From NCBI RefSeq assembly GCF_004341625.1, contig NZ_SLZG01000018.1, positions 1 to 64,000 of the forward strand: a stretch of 64,000 bases of DNA, given 5' to 3'. Below the pieces are notes generated by a model, which saw only the letters and a program-made list of their open reading frames with translations, made no database searches and was not told the origin of the DNA. Below are positions 7,549 to 15,855 of the stretch, one piece after another (position 1 is the stretch's first letter; every line of letters starts with the position of its first letter). Source of the DNA: Rhizobium sp. BK376. GTDB lineage: Bacteria > Pseudomonadota > Alphaproteobacteria > Rhizobiales > Rhizobiaceae. The position numbers and the translations under genes are program-made.

Positions 7549-9318
7549 CTATCCCTGCAGGCCGGCCTTTGCGAGGTCCGCAACGAACTGGTCGACGAAG
7601 GCCTCCGTCATCACGGGGTGATCGCCGAAGAAGAATTCCGCCCGCGCCTGCGCGAGGGTCATTCCGGGGCGGAAACGCTGTAGCCTTGCAATCGTCTCTC
7701 GGGCCTCGTCGATCTTTCCCTGCCGGCCCAGGATCGCCGTCAGGACGAGTGCCGGCCAGAATGTGACATTCGGAGAACGCAGCGATGCGCGCGCCGCCTC
7801 GGCCGCCTCGTCCATGCTGTTCAGTTGATAATGCGCGAGCGCGAGCATGTTATGGAAAGTCCACATATGCGGGTCACGCGGGCTCAGCCGAAACGCCTCC
7901 CTGATTTCAGGTATGCCCTCTTCAGGCCGCTCGGCGTAGCACATGGCCTGACCCAGCGCGAAGTGCGCCTGGGCGAAGCTGTGATCCAGTTTTATCGCGG
8001 TGCGAAGATGGGCGATCCCGGCTTCGATCGCGCCGTCAAGCGCAAGCGCCCGGCCAAGGGCCAGATGCGCGGCCGGTTCCTTCTGGTCCACCGCGATCGC
8101 GCGCTCGGCCAGATCGATCGCATCGCATATGTGATCCGCCCGTTCGTCAAGCGGCCCGTACCAGCCAAGCTGAATATGGACATAGGCCAATCGTGCGTGA
8201 GCCTGCGCAAATGTGGGATCGATGCCGATTGCCTGCTCGAACAGGTCCTTGGCGATCTCCAGCTCCTCGCGCGTGAACTTGTAGAGGTGCCACAGGCCCT
8301 TCAGGTAGATCTCCCAGGCGGTCATGTCGACGATCGAGCGCCCGCGAAGCGCTGCGAATTCGATCGCGCCGAGTTCCGGCTCGATCGTTCCGGTGATCTC
8401 GGAGGCGATCTCGTCCTGCACGTCGAAAATATCGGCCAGAGTGCGATCGTAGCGTTCCGCCCACAGCAGGGTGCCGTCGCTGCCGCTCAGCAGCTGCGCC
8501 GTAATGCGGATCTTGCTCTCCGATCGCCTGACGCTGCCTTCCAGCACATATTTCACGCCGAGGTCTTCCGCGACCTTTCGCGCATCGATCGACCGTCCCT
8601 TGTAGCTGAAGGACGAATTGCGGGCAGCCACAAGCAGCCAGCGGCAATGGGCAAGCGTTGCGATCAACTCGTCGGTAAAGCCGTCCGAAAAGTGTTCCTG
8701 TCCTTCCACGTTCGATCTGTTCACAAAGGGCAGGACCGCAATCGACGGCCGGTCCTGGACCGGCAGCGGAGCATTGGACAGCATGCAGGCGACGATTTCC
8801 TCTCCCTGTGGAGACCAGCACCAGATGCGCACCGGATGGTCGGTATCGTGGAGCCTGCGGTTGCCGAAGTCGGTCGCGTGGAATTCCAGTTTCGAGCCGA
8901 TCTGATCGCGAACCTGCTGGGATACGCAGACCCCGCCCGGCGGCGCGAGCCGCTGCAGCTTCGCGGCGATGCTGACGCCGTCGCCGAAGATGTCGTCACC
9001 TTCGGCCAGAATGTCGCCGATATGGACGCCGATGCGCCAGAGCATTCGTCGCTCAGGCTCGACGCTCTCGTTGCGCAAATGCAGTGCTCTTTGGAGGTCC
9101 ATCGCGCATTTCAGCGCGTCGATGACGCTGGCGAATTCCGCGAGTGTGCCGTCGCCGACAAATTTCACGACGCGCCCGTGGTTTTCGGTGATTGCGGGCA
9201 CGATGAGTTCGGTATTGTGGGCTCTCAACGTCGCAAAGGTTCCGGCTTCGTCGAAACCCATCAGCCGGGAGAAGCCGACAACATCGGCATCCAAGATTGC
9301 TGCCAGTCGCCGCGTCAT
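7549..9318 (-). CDS. Class III adenylate/guanylate cyclase with TolB-like and TPR regions
   Basis: This 589-residue protein starts at ATG 9316-9318, directly after an AGGAGG site. Residues 5-170 form a class III nucleotidyl cyclase domain with the two metal-binding aspartates visible in ADVVGFS (Asp12) and VGDGT (Asp56). A TolB N-terminal-like segment follows (about 205-320: SIAVLPFVNRS, then GVKYVLEGSVRRSE and ITAQLLSG), and the C-terminal part has tetratricopeptide-like helices (ALGRALALDG, LGQAMCYAERPEEGIPE). This architecture is multiplied in rhizobia, where most copies have no assigned signal. It has no membrane segment. It stands alone, convergent with the transporter operon. Confidence 0.9.
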   Translation of the reverse strand: MTRRLAAILDADVVGFSRLMGFDEAGTFATLRAHNTELIVPAITENHGRVVKFVGDGTLAEFASVIDALKCAMDLQRALHLRNESVEPERRMLWRIGVHIGDILAEGDDIFGDGVSIAAKLQRLAPPGGVCVSQQVRDQIGSKLEFHATDFGNRRLHDTDHPVRIWCWSPQGEEIVACMLSNAPLPVQDRPSIAVLPFVNRSNVEGQEHFSDGFTDELIATLAHCRWLLVAARNSSFSYKGRSIDARKVAEDLGVKYVLEGSVRRSESKIRITAQLLSGSDGTLLWAERYDRTLADIFDVQDEIASEITGTIEPELGAIEFAALRGRSIVDMTAWEIYLKGLWHLYKFTREELEIAKDLFEQAIGIDPTFAQAHARLAYVHIQLGWYGPLDERADHICDAIDLAERAIAVDQKEPAAHLALGRALALDGAIEAGIAHLRTAIKLDHSFAQAHFALGQAMCYAERPEEGIPEIREAFRLSPRDPHMWTFHNMLALAHYQLNSMDEAAEAARASLRSPNVTFWPALVLTAILGRQGKIDEARETIARLQRFRPGMTLAQARAEFFFGDHPVMTEAFVDQFVADLAKAGLQG

Positions 9319-9572
9319 GCGCCAACCTCCTGGTCCGGAAAGAGTATCACGGCATGGCGGGAAGTCCATCGAAACGAGTTCCGACCCGGTTGTCAGGCTT
9401 CGGTTCGGCCGCGAGAGGGGCAGGGGAAGGCGAGAAATGCGGTACGTACATCTTGCGGCCACAGGCATGCCGTGATTAAGTCGGGCACCTTTGATTTCCG
9501 CCCTCAGGGGCAGATTGGCTGTTTGGCCGAAATCGACTTGCCGACAGCAAATTGCGTGGTAGAACTCTATCG

Positions 9573-9586
9573 GAAACGTTTACGTT
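9573..9586. promoter_or_regulatory. Possible LacI-type operator upstream of the sugar isomerase
   Basis: GAAACGTTTACG contains an AAACGTTT palindrome and a GTAAAC half-site (reverse strand) matching the arms of the operators at 3725-3761. It lies about 25 bases before the start at 9609. Weak on its own. Confidence 0.4.
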
Positions 9587-9608
9587 CGTCATTCAGGGAG
9601 GAATTGAC

Positions 9609-10661
9609 ATGAAAACGATCAAGGGCCCCGGCCTCTTTCTCGGACAATTCGCAGGCGATGCGGCCCCGTTCAACTCATGGGACGCCATCACCAAATGGGC
9701 GGCTGATGCCGGCTATGTCGGCGTGCAGGTTCCGACCTGGGCGAGCCAGCTGATCGACCTCAAGAAGGCGGCCAGCTCCAAGGACTATTGCGACGAATTC
9801 GCCGGCAAGGCACGCGAGAACGGCGTCGAAGTGACCGAGCTTTCCACCCATCTGCAGGGCCAACTCGTTGCCGTGCATCCGGCCTATGACGAGGCCTTCG
9901 ACGGCTTTGCGGCGCCGGAAGTGCGCGGCAATCCGAAGGCACGGCAGGAATGGGCCGTCGAGCAGGTGAAGATGGCGATCACAGCCTCCAAGCACCTCGG
10001 CATCAAGGCGCATGCGACCTTCTCCGGCGCGCTCGCCTGGCCCTTTATCTATCCCTGGCCGCAACGTCCGGCCGGTCTCGTCGAGACCGCCTTCGAAGAG
10101 CTTGCCAAGCGCTGGACGCCGATCCTCAATCATGCCGACGAAAACGGCGTGGATGTCTGCTACGAAATTCATCCCGGCGAAGACCTGCATGACGGGATCA
10201 CCTTCGAGATGTTCCTGGAGCGCGTGAAGAACCATCCGCGCGCCAACATGCTCTACGACCCCTCTCACTATGTGCTGCAGTGCCTCGACTATCTCGACAA
10301 CATCGACATCTACAAGGACCGGATCAAGATGTTCCACGTCAAGGACGCGGAATTCAACCCGACCGGCCGGCAGGGCGTCTATGGCGGCTATCAGGGCTGG
10401 GTCGAGCGCGCCGGCCGCTTCCGCTCTCTGGGTGATGGCCAGGTCGATTTCGGCGCGGTCTTCTCGAAGATGACGGCGAATAATTTCGATGGCTGGGCCG
10501 TGGTCGAATGGGAATGCGCGCTGAAGCATCCGGAAGACGGTGCCCGTGAAGGTGCCGAATTCGTCAAGGCACACATCATCCGCGTCACCGAAAAGGCCTT
10601 CGACGATTTCGCGGCCGGCGGAACGGATCAGGCGGCCAACCGGCGGATGCTGGGGCTCTAA
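9609..10661 (+). CDS. Sugar phosphate isomerase/epimerase family protein
   Basis: This 350-residue protein is of the xylose-isomerase-like TIM barrel family (AP_endonuc_2). Metal-ligand segments are recognisable: CYEIHPGED around residue 183-191, MLYDPSHYVLQ (Asp/His) around 216-226, MFHVKDAEF around 242-250, and a late VVEWEC around 300-305. The ATG at 9609 is preceded by GGGAGG at 9596-9601. It is followed by a Gfo/Idh/MocA oxidoreductase, a pairing seen repeatedly in polyol and keto-sugar pathways. The substrate cannot be read from the sequence. A palindromic element in the gap may reduce read-through to the oxidoreductase. Confidence 0.9.
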   Translation: MKTIKGPGLFLGQFAGDAAPFNSWDAITKWAADAGYVGVQVPTWASQLIDLKKAASSKDYCDEFAGKARENGVEVTELSTHLQGQLVAVHPAYDEAFDGFAAPEVRGNPKARQEWAVEQVKMAITASKHLGIKAHATFSGALAWPFIYPWPQRPAGLVETAFEELAKRWTPILNHADENGVDVCYEIHPGEDLHDGITFEMFLERVKNHPRANMLYDPSHYVLQCLDYLDNIDIYKDRIKMFHVKDAEFNPTGRQGVYGGYQGWVERAGRFRSLGDGQVDFGAVFSKMTANNFDGWAVVEWECALKHPEDGAREGAEFVKAHIIRVTEKAFDDFAAGGTDQAANRRMLGL

Positions 10662-10671
10662 GAAGACCCCT

Positions 10672-10800
10672 CCCCAACCCCTCCCCACAAGGGGGAGGGG
10701 CTAAGTTGCCGCATCGTCGGCGCTTCAAATGGGCCGAATGCAAGCCACGAGTCTTCTCCCCCTTGTGGGGGAGATGCCCGGCTGGGCAGAGAGGGCCCTG
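10672..10800. repeat. Rhizobial-type GC-rich intergenic palindromic element
   Basis: It contains three perfect hairpins: CCCCTCCCC/GGGGAGGGG (10678-10700), CTCCCCC-TTGT-GGGGGAG (10756-10773) and GCCC-GGCT-GGGC (10776-10787). The CTCCCC..GGGGAG theme recurs near 30270-30290 and at 36058-36077 in this window, so it is a dispersed repeat rather than a private terminator. Confidence 0.75.
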
Positions 10801-10832
10801 TTTCCAGCAAGTATATTTTCGAGGAGGATAGA

Positions 10833-12020
10833 ATGACAATCGAAGGATCATCGGAAGAAGCGCGCGAGCCGCGCATCCGGCTCGGCATGGTCGGCGGCGG
10901 GGCCGGCGCGTTCATCGGTGCGGTGCACCGCATTGCTGCACGCATCGACGACCAGTATGAGCTCATCGCCGGCGCGCTGTCGTCCACGGCCGAGAAGGCG
11001 ATGCAGTCCGGTCGCGACCTCGGGCTCGCTCCCGATCGCACCTATTCCAGCTATCGCGAGATGGCGATCCGCGAGGCGAAGCTGAAGAACGGCATCGAGG
11101 CTGTTTCCATCGTTACGCCGAACCACGTGCATTATGATGCTGCCAAGGAATTCCTGCGCCGCGGCATCCATGTCATCTGCGACAAGCCGCTGACCTCCAA
11201 TCTTGCCGATGCCAAGAAGCTGAAGAAGATCGCCGATGAAAGCGGTGCGCTCTTCATCCTGACGCATAATTACACCGGCTATCCCATGGTCCGTCAGGCC
11301 CGCGAAATGGTCGCCAATGGCGAGCTTGGCGATATCCGGCTGGTGCAGGCGGAGTATCCGCAGGATTGGCTGACGGAAGCCGTCGAGCAGACCGGCGCAA
11401 AACAGGCCGTCTGGCGCACCGATCCAGCGCAATCGGGCGTCGGCGGCTCGACCGGCGATATCGGCACCCATGCCTATAATCTCGGCGCCTTCGTTTCCGG
11501 CCTGGAACTCCACAGCCTTGCCGCCGATCTGGACAGCTTCGTCGAAGGCCGCCGTCTCGACGACAATGCCCATGTCATGCTGCGCTTCAAGCCGAAGGGT
11601 TCTGAAAAGCCGGCTAAGGGTCTGCTCTGGTGCAGCCAGGTGGCGCCCGGCCATGAGAACGGCCTTAAGGTTCGCGTCTATGGCACCAAGGGCGGCCTCG
11701 AATGGGTCCAGGCTGACCCAAATTACCTCTGGTTCACGCCGTTCGGCGAGCCGAAGCGGCTGATCACCCGCAATGGCGCCGGATCGGGTGCCGCCGCCGC
11801 CCGCGTCAGCCGCGTTCCGTCAGGTCATCCGGAAGGCTATCTCGAAGCCTTTGCGACGATCTATACGGAAGCCGCACGCGCCATCAACGCCGCCAAGAAG
11901 GGCAAGGCCGTCGATCCGGCTGTCGTCTACCCCACCGTCGATGACGGCGTGAAGGGCGTCGCCTTCGTCGAGGCCTGCGTGGCGTCCTCGAAGCGCAATG
12001 GGGCCTGGGTTAAGGTCTGA
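10833..12020 (+). CDS. Gfo/Idh/MocA family oxidoreductase
   Basis: This 395-residue protein has an N-terminal Rossmann fold with GMVGGGAGAFIG at about 18-29, the conserved SIVTPNHVHYDAAKE, and the family signature CDKPLT (variant of EKP) at about 127-132. The catalytic Asp/His are visible in STGDIGTHAYNL (about 208-219). Family members use NAD(P) to oxidise or reduce sugars and inositols. GAGGAGG precedes the ATG. It lies downstream of the sugar isomerase, with the palindromic element between. Together they probably process an imported sugar or polyol through a keto intermediate, but the exact reaction is inferred only from the neighbourhood. Confidence 0.93.
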   Translation: MTIEGSSEEAREPRIRLGMVGGGAGAFIGAVHRIAARIDDQYELIAGALSSTAEKAMQSGRDLGLAPDRTYSSYREMAIREAKLKNGIEAVSIVTPNHVHYDAAKEFLRRGIHVICDKPLTSNLADAKKLKKIADESGALFILTHNYTGYPMVRQAREMVANGELGDIRLVQAEYPQDWLTEAVEQTGAKQAVWRTDPAQSGVGGSTGDIGTHAYNLGAFVSGLELHSLAADLDSFVEGRRLDDNAHVMLRFKPKGSEKPAKGLLWCSQVAPGHENGLKVRVYGTKGGLEWVQADPNYLWFTPFGEPKRLITRNGAGSGAAAARVSRVPSGHPEGYLEAFATIYTEAARAINAAKKGKAVDPAVVYPTVDDGVKGVAFVEACVASSKRNGAWVKV

Positions 12021-12056
12021 AGCCTCCCCTGGCTACCTTTGAGGTATGAAAATGGA

Positions 12057-12086
12057 AATGGGAACGGATGCAAATCCGTTCCCATT
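12057..12086 (+). terminator. Probable terminator hairpin after the oxidoreductase
   Basis: A perfect 13-pair stem (12057-12069 with 12074-12086, core GGGAACGGAT) with a GCAA loop, 36 bases after the stop. The T tract is poor (CTGGCTTT), so termination efficiency is uncertain. Confidence 0.6.
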
Positions 12087-12170
12087 CTGGCTTTAGGCTT
12101 TTGAAACTGCCGTGAATTCGTCCTTGTGCTGATCTGAAAGTTGGCCGCCTGTCCCCGCCCTATCTTCCTC

Positions 12171-12287
12171 CGTCATTCCTGTTCTTGTCACGGGAATCCA
12201 GCCACGGCGCGTCTGCGCCGTGAGAAGACCCTCTTCGACCCAAGGACTTGGGCCGGCTGGATCCATGTCACAAGGACAAGGATGACG
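12171..12287. repeat. RIME-like rhizobial mosaic element with cloverleaf fold
   Basis: Outer arms 12171-12203 and 12255-12287 form an imperfect inverted repeat of 33 bases (CGTCAT...ATCCAGCC against GGCTGGAT...GATGACG). Inside are two smaller hairpins: ACGGCGC-GTCT-GCGCCGT at 12204-12221 and CCCAAG..CTTGGG at 12239-12252. This layout resembles Rhizobium intergenic mosaic elements. The rest of the 332-base gap 12021-12352 holds only the hairpin at 12057-12086. Confidence 0.75.
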
Positions 12288-12352
12288 AGCGGAGAGGTTG
12301 CAGCTCGACCCAAGCGATCAGCCCTTTGTCAGCAATTCATGTAGAGCCGAGA

Positions 12353-13600
12353 CTAGGACGCCCCGAAGACGACCTTCTCCAGCCACGGGTTGGAGAATTT
12401 GCGCTGCGGATCCATGCGGTCACGCAGCCGCGCGAAATCGGCGAGCTTTTCGTAGCGCGCGCCGATGTTGCCGAGCGTGAAGACCTTTCCCCAGTGCGGC
12501 AGTGCATCGAAAGGCGACAGCGCCTGTTCGACATGGCCGACAGCGACGTTTACCGCCTCCTGATCTTTGATCCAGGTAAAATGGATCGATAGGGTGTCGC
12601 GTTGGTATTGCGGGCTGAGCCATAGTTCATCGGCGGCGGTGGTGCGGAATTCTACGACCTGTACCAGATGGGCAAATTTGTCCCGGATCGACAGCAGAGC
12701 CTCGATTGCCACTGCTCCTTTCTCTCTCGGAACATGGAATTCGGACTGTATCTCTTCACCGTTGCTGGGTGTGAAGCCCATCTTGAAATGCGGCAGCCGG
12801 TCCGACCAGCGGCCGTATTCGCTCAGCTGATCGGTGGCGTTGCGCGGATCAAGCCCGATGATCGGGTGACGCTTCTCGGTCGAGCGGTGAGCGCCATGAA
12901 GCATTGCAGGCAGATCGTCCGACGGTGCGGTGCTCTTCAACCAGATGGCGCCTGCCTTTTCGGCCCATTGCGTGAAGACGCTGACGCTGTATGCCGCACC
13001 CATGATCCCGTCGAGATTGGCCAGCAGGCTGTCCCAGGCAAGACCTTCGTAAACCGTTTGTGCTACCTGGAATTCCGGCCGGACATCCAGCGTCACGCGG
13101 GTGACGACGCCGAGCGCGCCGAGATGCACCACCATGCCGGAGAAATCCGGATCGCCGCGCTTCGCTTTCACGATACTGCCATCGCCGGTCACGAATTCGA
13201 TGCCTGAGATTGCGGTGGCGAGATTGCCGTTGCTGATACCGGAACCATGCGTGGCTGTGGCGATCGCGCCGGCGATCGAGATATGGGGCAGGGATGCGAG
13301 ATTGTGGATCGCGAGACCATGCTCATGCAGGAAGAGGGCGAGTTCGCCATAGGTGGAATGCGCGCCGACGGTGACGTGCTTGCCATCCGCTTCGATGACA
13401 GGATCGATCGGGACTTCTGCCAGCGACAGCGCCACGTCGCCGTCGACGATGCCGTTGAAGGAATGCCGCGATCCCAGGACCTTTATCCTGGACGCTTGCG
13501 ACACAGTCACGCAAACGGCCTCCAGCGAGGAGGGATAGAGGCAGTCGCGGAAGCTGTAGTGAAAACTCTCTGACCAGTTGGCGGTGGGAACGCGTTTCAT
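12353..13600 (-). CDS. FAD-linked alditol oxidase-like protein (D-arabinono-1,4-lactone oxidase family)
   Basis: This 415-residue protein has an FAD-binding PCMH domain in the N-terminal half and an ALO domain after it. VLGSRHSFN places a histidine at residue 46, the position of the covalent flavin attachment in alditol oxidases. ATATHGSG (about 113-120) is the second flavin motif. The C-terminal LRDRMDPQRKFSNPWL is the standard ALO ending. No signal peptide. Such enzymes oxidise xylitol, sorbitol or related alditols with oxygen, making an aldose and hydrogen peroxide; gulonolactone-type activity is the alternative. Its location between sugar-utilisation genes supports a polyol substrate. Confidence 0.88.
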   Translation of the reverse strand: MKRVPTANWSESFHYSFRDCLYPSSLEAVCVTVSQASRIKVLGSRHSFNGIVDGDVALSLAEVPIDPVIEADGKHVTVGAHSTYGELALFLHEHGLAIHNLASLPHISIAGAIATATHGSGISNGNLATAISGIEFVTGDGSIVKAKRGDPDFSGMVVHLGALGVVTRVTLDVRPEFQVAQTVYEGLAWDSLLANLDGIMGAAYSVSVFTQWAEKAGAIWLKSTAPSDDLPAMLHGAHRSTEKRHPIIGLDPRNATDQLSEYGRWSDRLPHFKMGFTPSNGEEIQSEFHVPREKGAVAIEALLSIRDKFAHLVQVVEFRTTAADELWLSPQYQRDTLSIHFTWIKDQEAVNVAVGHVEQALSPFDALPHWGKVFTLGNIGARYEKLADFARLRDRMDPQRKFSNPWLEKVVFGAS

Positions 13601-13815
13601 GAACCAAACTTTCGTGAATCCGGATGGTGCACTATAGCCTTCGCCCCGGCAAAGTCGAAGGCCGCGATCGGTTGTCCGCCGTAATCCTCATATAAAAACA
13701 ACTATCTACTGCAACGTTACAGTTTTGCCGTTTCCATACTGTACAATCGCGGTTGGCTTGACTACACCATTGCCCAAAATCTGGCCTCAGGGTGCAAACA
13801 AGGATGGGACTCGAG

Positions 13816-15189
13816 ATGATTGATCCAAAGAGCTTTGCCGATCGTTTTCCGGGCGATTTCACATTCGGTGTGGCGACTGCCGCCTTCCAGATCGAGGGCG
13901 CGTCCAAGGCCGATGGCCGCAAGCCGTCCATCTGGGACGCCTTCTGCAACATGCCCGGACGTGTCCATAACCGTGACAATGGCGACGTTGCGTGCGATCA
14001 CTATAACCGGCTGGAACAGGATCTCGACCTGATCAAGGAGATGGGCGTCGAAGCATATCGCTTCTCGATCGCCTGGCCGCGCATCATCCCTGAAGGCACC
14101 GGCCCCGTGAACGAAAAGGGCCTCGACTTTTACGACCGGCTGGTCGACGGCTGCAAGGCGCGCGGCATCAAGACCTTTGCGACGCTCTATCACTGGGATC
14201 TGCCGCTGATGCTCGCCGGCGAGGGCGGCTGGACGGCGCGCTCGACGGCCTATGCCTACCAGCGTTATGCGAAGACCGTTATGGCGCGCCTCGGCGACCG
14301 ACTTGATTCCGTTGCGACCTTCAACGAGCCCTGGTGCATCGTCTGGCTTGGCCATCTCTGGGGTCTGCATGCGCCGGGCGAGCGCAATATGCAGGCCGCG
14401 CTTTATGCCATGCATCACGTCAATCTGGCTCATGGCCTCGGCGTCGAGGCGATCCGGGCGGAAGCGCCGAAGGTTCCGGTCGGGCTGGTGCTCAATGCTT
14501 CGTCGATCATCGCAGGCTCGGACAGCGAGGCCGACAAGGCAGCGGTCGAGCGGGCGCATCAGTTCCACAACGGCGCCTTCTTCGATCCTGTTTTCAAGGG
14601 TGAATATCCGAAGGAGTTTCTCGAAGCGCTGGGCGACCGCATGCCCGTCGTCGAAGAGGGCGACCTGAAGATCATCAACCAGAAGCTCGATTGGTGGGGC
14701 CTGAACTATTACAAGCCGGACCGCGTCTATGACGACGCCTCCAAGTCAGGCGATTTCCCCTGGACCAAGGAAGCGCCGCCGGCCAGCGACGTCAAGACCG
14801 ATATCGGCTGGGAGATCTATGCGCCGGGCCTCAAGCTGCTCGTCGAAGACCTCTATCGCCGCTACGATCTGCCGGAAGGCTACATCACCGAGAATGGCGC
14901 TGCCTACAATATGGGCGTCGTCAAAGGAGAGGTCGATGATCAGCCGCGCCTCGACTATTACGTCGAGCATCTCGGCATCGTCTCCGACCTGATCAAGGAC
15001 GGTTTCCCCCTGCGCGGCTATTTCGCCTGGAGCCTGATGGACAATTTCGAATGGGCCGAAGGCTATCGCATGCGCTTCGGCCTCGTCCATGTCGACTACC
15101 AGACGCAGGTCCGCACGGTGAAGAAGAGCGGCAAATGGTATCGCGAACTGGCAAGCCAGTTTCCGAAGGGGAACCATAGGGCGGGGTGA
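13816..15189 (+). CDS. Glycoside hydrolase family 1 beta-glucosidase
   Basis: This 457-residue protein has the complete GH1 barrel. The acid/base glutamate is in TFNEPW (Glu171) and the nucleophile in YITENGA (Glu359). FGVATAAFQIEG near the N terminus and FAWSLMDNFEWAEGY near the C terminus are family signatures. It has no signal peptide, so it is a cytosolic enzyme hydrolysing imported beta-glucosides or cellobiose. In-frame starts at 13792 (GTG), 13804 and 13816 exist; 13816 gives the usual N terminus and has GGGA upstream. It is divergent from the alditol-oxidase-like gene. Confidence 0.95.
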   Translation: MIDPKSFADRFPGDFTFGVATAAFQIEGASKADGRKPSIWDAFCNMPGRVHNRDNGDVACDHYNRLEQDLDLIKEMGVEAYRFSIAWPRIIPEGTGPVNEKGLDFYDRLVDGCKARGIKTFATLYHWDLPLMLAGEGGWTARSTAYAYQRYAKTVMARLGDRLDSVATFNEPWCIVWLGHLWGLHAPGERNMQAALYAMHHVNLAHGLGVEAIRAEAPKVPVGLVLNASSIIAGSDSEADKAAVERAHQFHNGAFFDPVFKGEYPKEFLEALGDRMPVVEEGDLKIINQKLDWWGLNYYKPDRVYDDASKSGDFPWTKEAPPASDVKTDIGWEIYAPGLKLLVEDLYRRYDLPEGYITENGAAYNMGVVKGEVDDQPRLDYYVEHLGIVSDLIKDGFPLRGYFAWSLMDNFEWAEGYRMRFGLVHVDYQTQVRTVKKSGKWYRELASQFPKGNHRAG

Positions 15190-15285
15190 GAACCGCCCTT
15201 CCTTTTCCCGCAAAGAGGCTCGCGTTGTTTCGTGAGCCTCGGGAAAGCGATGGTGCGACTCGGCATCCCCGACTAAACAGGGTCC

Positions 15286-15837
15286 ATGTCCGATCGTAGC
15301 CTCTTCCTCTATGCCCTTTGCGGTAGCCAGCGCCGCGTCTCTACGAGCCGCCGGCTGTTGGAGGCGCTGCGCGATCATGCGCCCGAGAGCATTTCGATCG
15401 AGATCTGCGATCTAATCGGCGATCTACCGATCTTCAATCCGGACGATGAGGGAGAGCGGACGCCTGCTGATGTCATCGCGATGGCGGAGAAAATCCGGGC
15501 GGCGGACGGATTGATCGTGTCCTGTCCCGAATATGCCCATGGCATTCCCGGCGGCTTCAAGAATGCGCTTGACTGGCTGGTGTCGCGCGATGAGGTGCCG
15601 TTCAAGCCCCTTATGTTCGCCCATGCCTCGCATCGCGGCGATCTGGTGCTGGCGCTACTCACCGATGTCCTCAGCACGATGTCGCTGCATATTGTCGAGG
15701 AAGCATTTCTGCGGCTGCCGCTTGCCGGCAAGACTGACGAAGCGCAAGCGGCATTGGTGGACGAGGCGGCGCAGGATGGCGTGCTGAGGACCAGCCTTGA
15801 GCGGTTCCGCCGCGCAATCGAGGAGCGAGCCGGTTAG
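15286..15837 (+). CDS. NADPH-dependent FMN reductase family protein
   Basis: A 183-residue flavodoxin-like protein. The N-terminal phosphate-binding loop is in YALCGSQRRVSTSRRLLEAL, and the family segment CPEYAHGIPGGFKNALDWL lies in the middle (about 81-99). Members reduce FMN, quinones or azo compounds with NADPH; the specific substrate is not deducible. Cytosolic. It follows the beta-glucosidase by 96 bases on the same strand, with a small hairpin at 15215-15240 between, and is convergent with trhO. Confidence 0.88.
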   Translation: MSDRSLFLYALCGSQRRVSTSRRLLEALRDHAPESISIEICDLIGDLPIFNPDDEGERTPADVIAMAEKIRAADGLIVSCPEYAHGIPGGFKNALDWLVSRDEVPFKPLMFAHASHRGDLVLALLTDVLSTMSLHIVEEAFLRLPLAGKTDEAQAALVDEAAQDGVLRTSLERFRRAIEERAG

Positions 15838-15855
15838 CTGCGGACTGCGTCAGCC

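Noticed and set aside
7825..9612. A 595-codon open frame on the + strand opposite the cyclase gene
   Set aside because: No recognisable domains, biased composition typical of an antisense frame in GC-rich DNA, and the minus strand encodes clear cyclase motifs.
10672..10800. Treating the GC hairpins as a simple terminator splitting isomerase and oxidoreductase genes
   Set aside because: No T tracts follow the stems and the same hairpin theme recurs elsewhere, so a dispersed repeat is the better reading.
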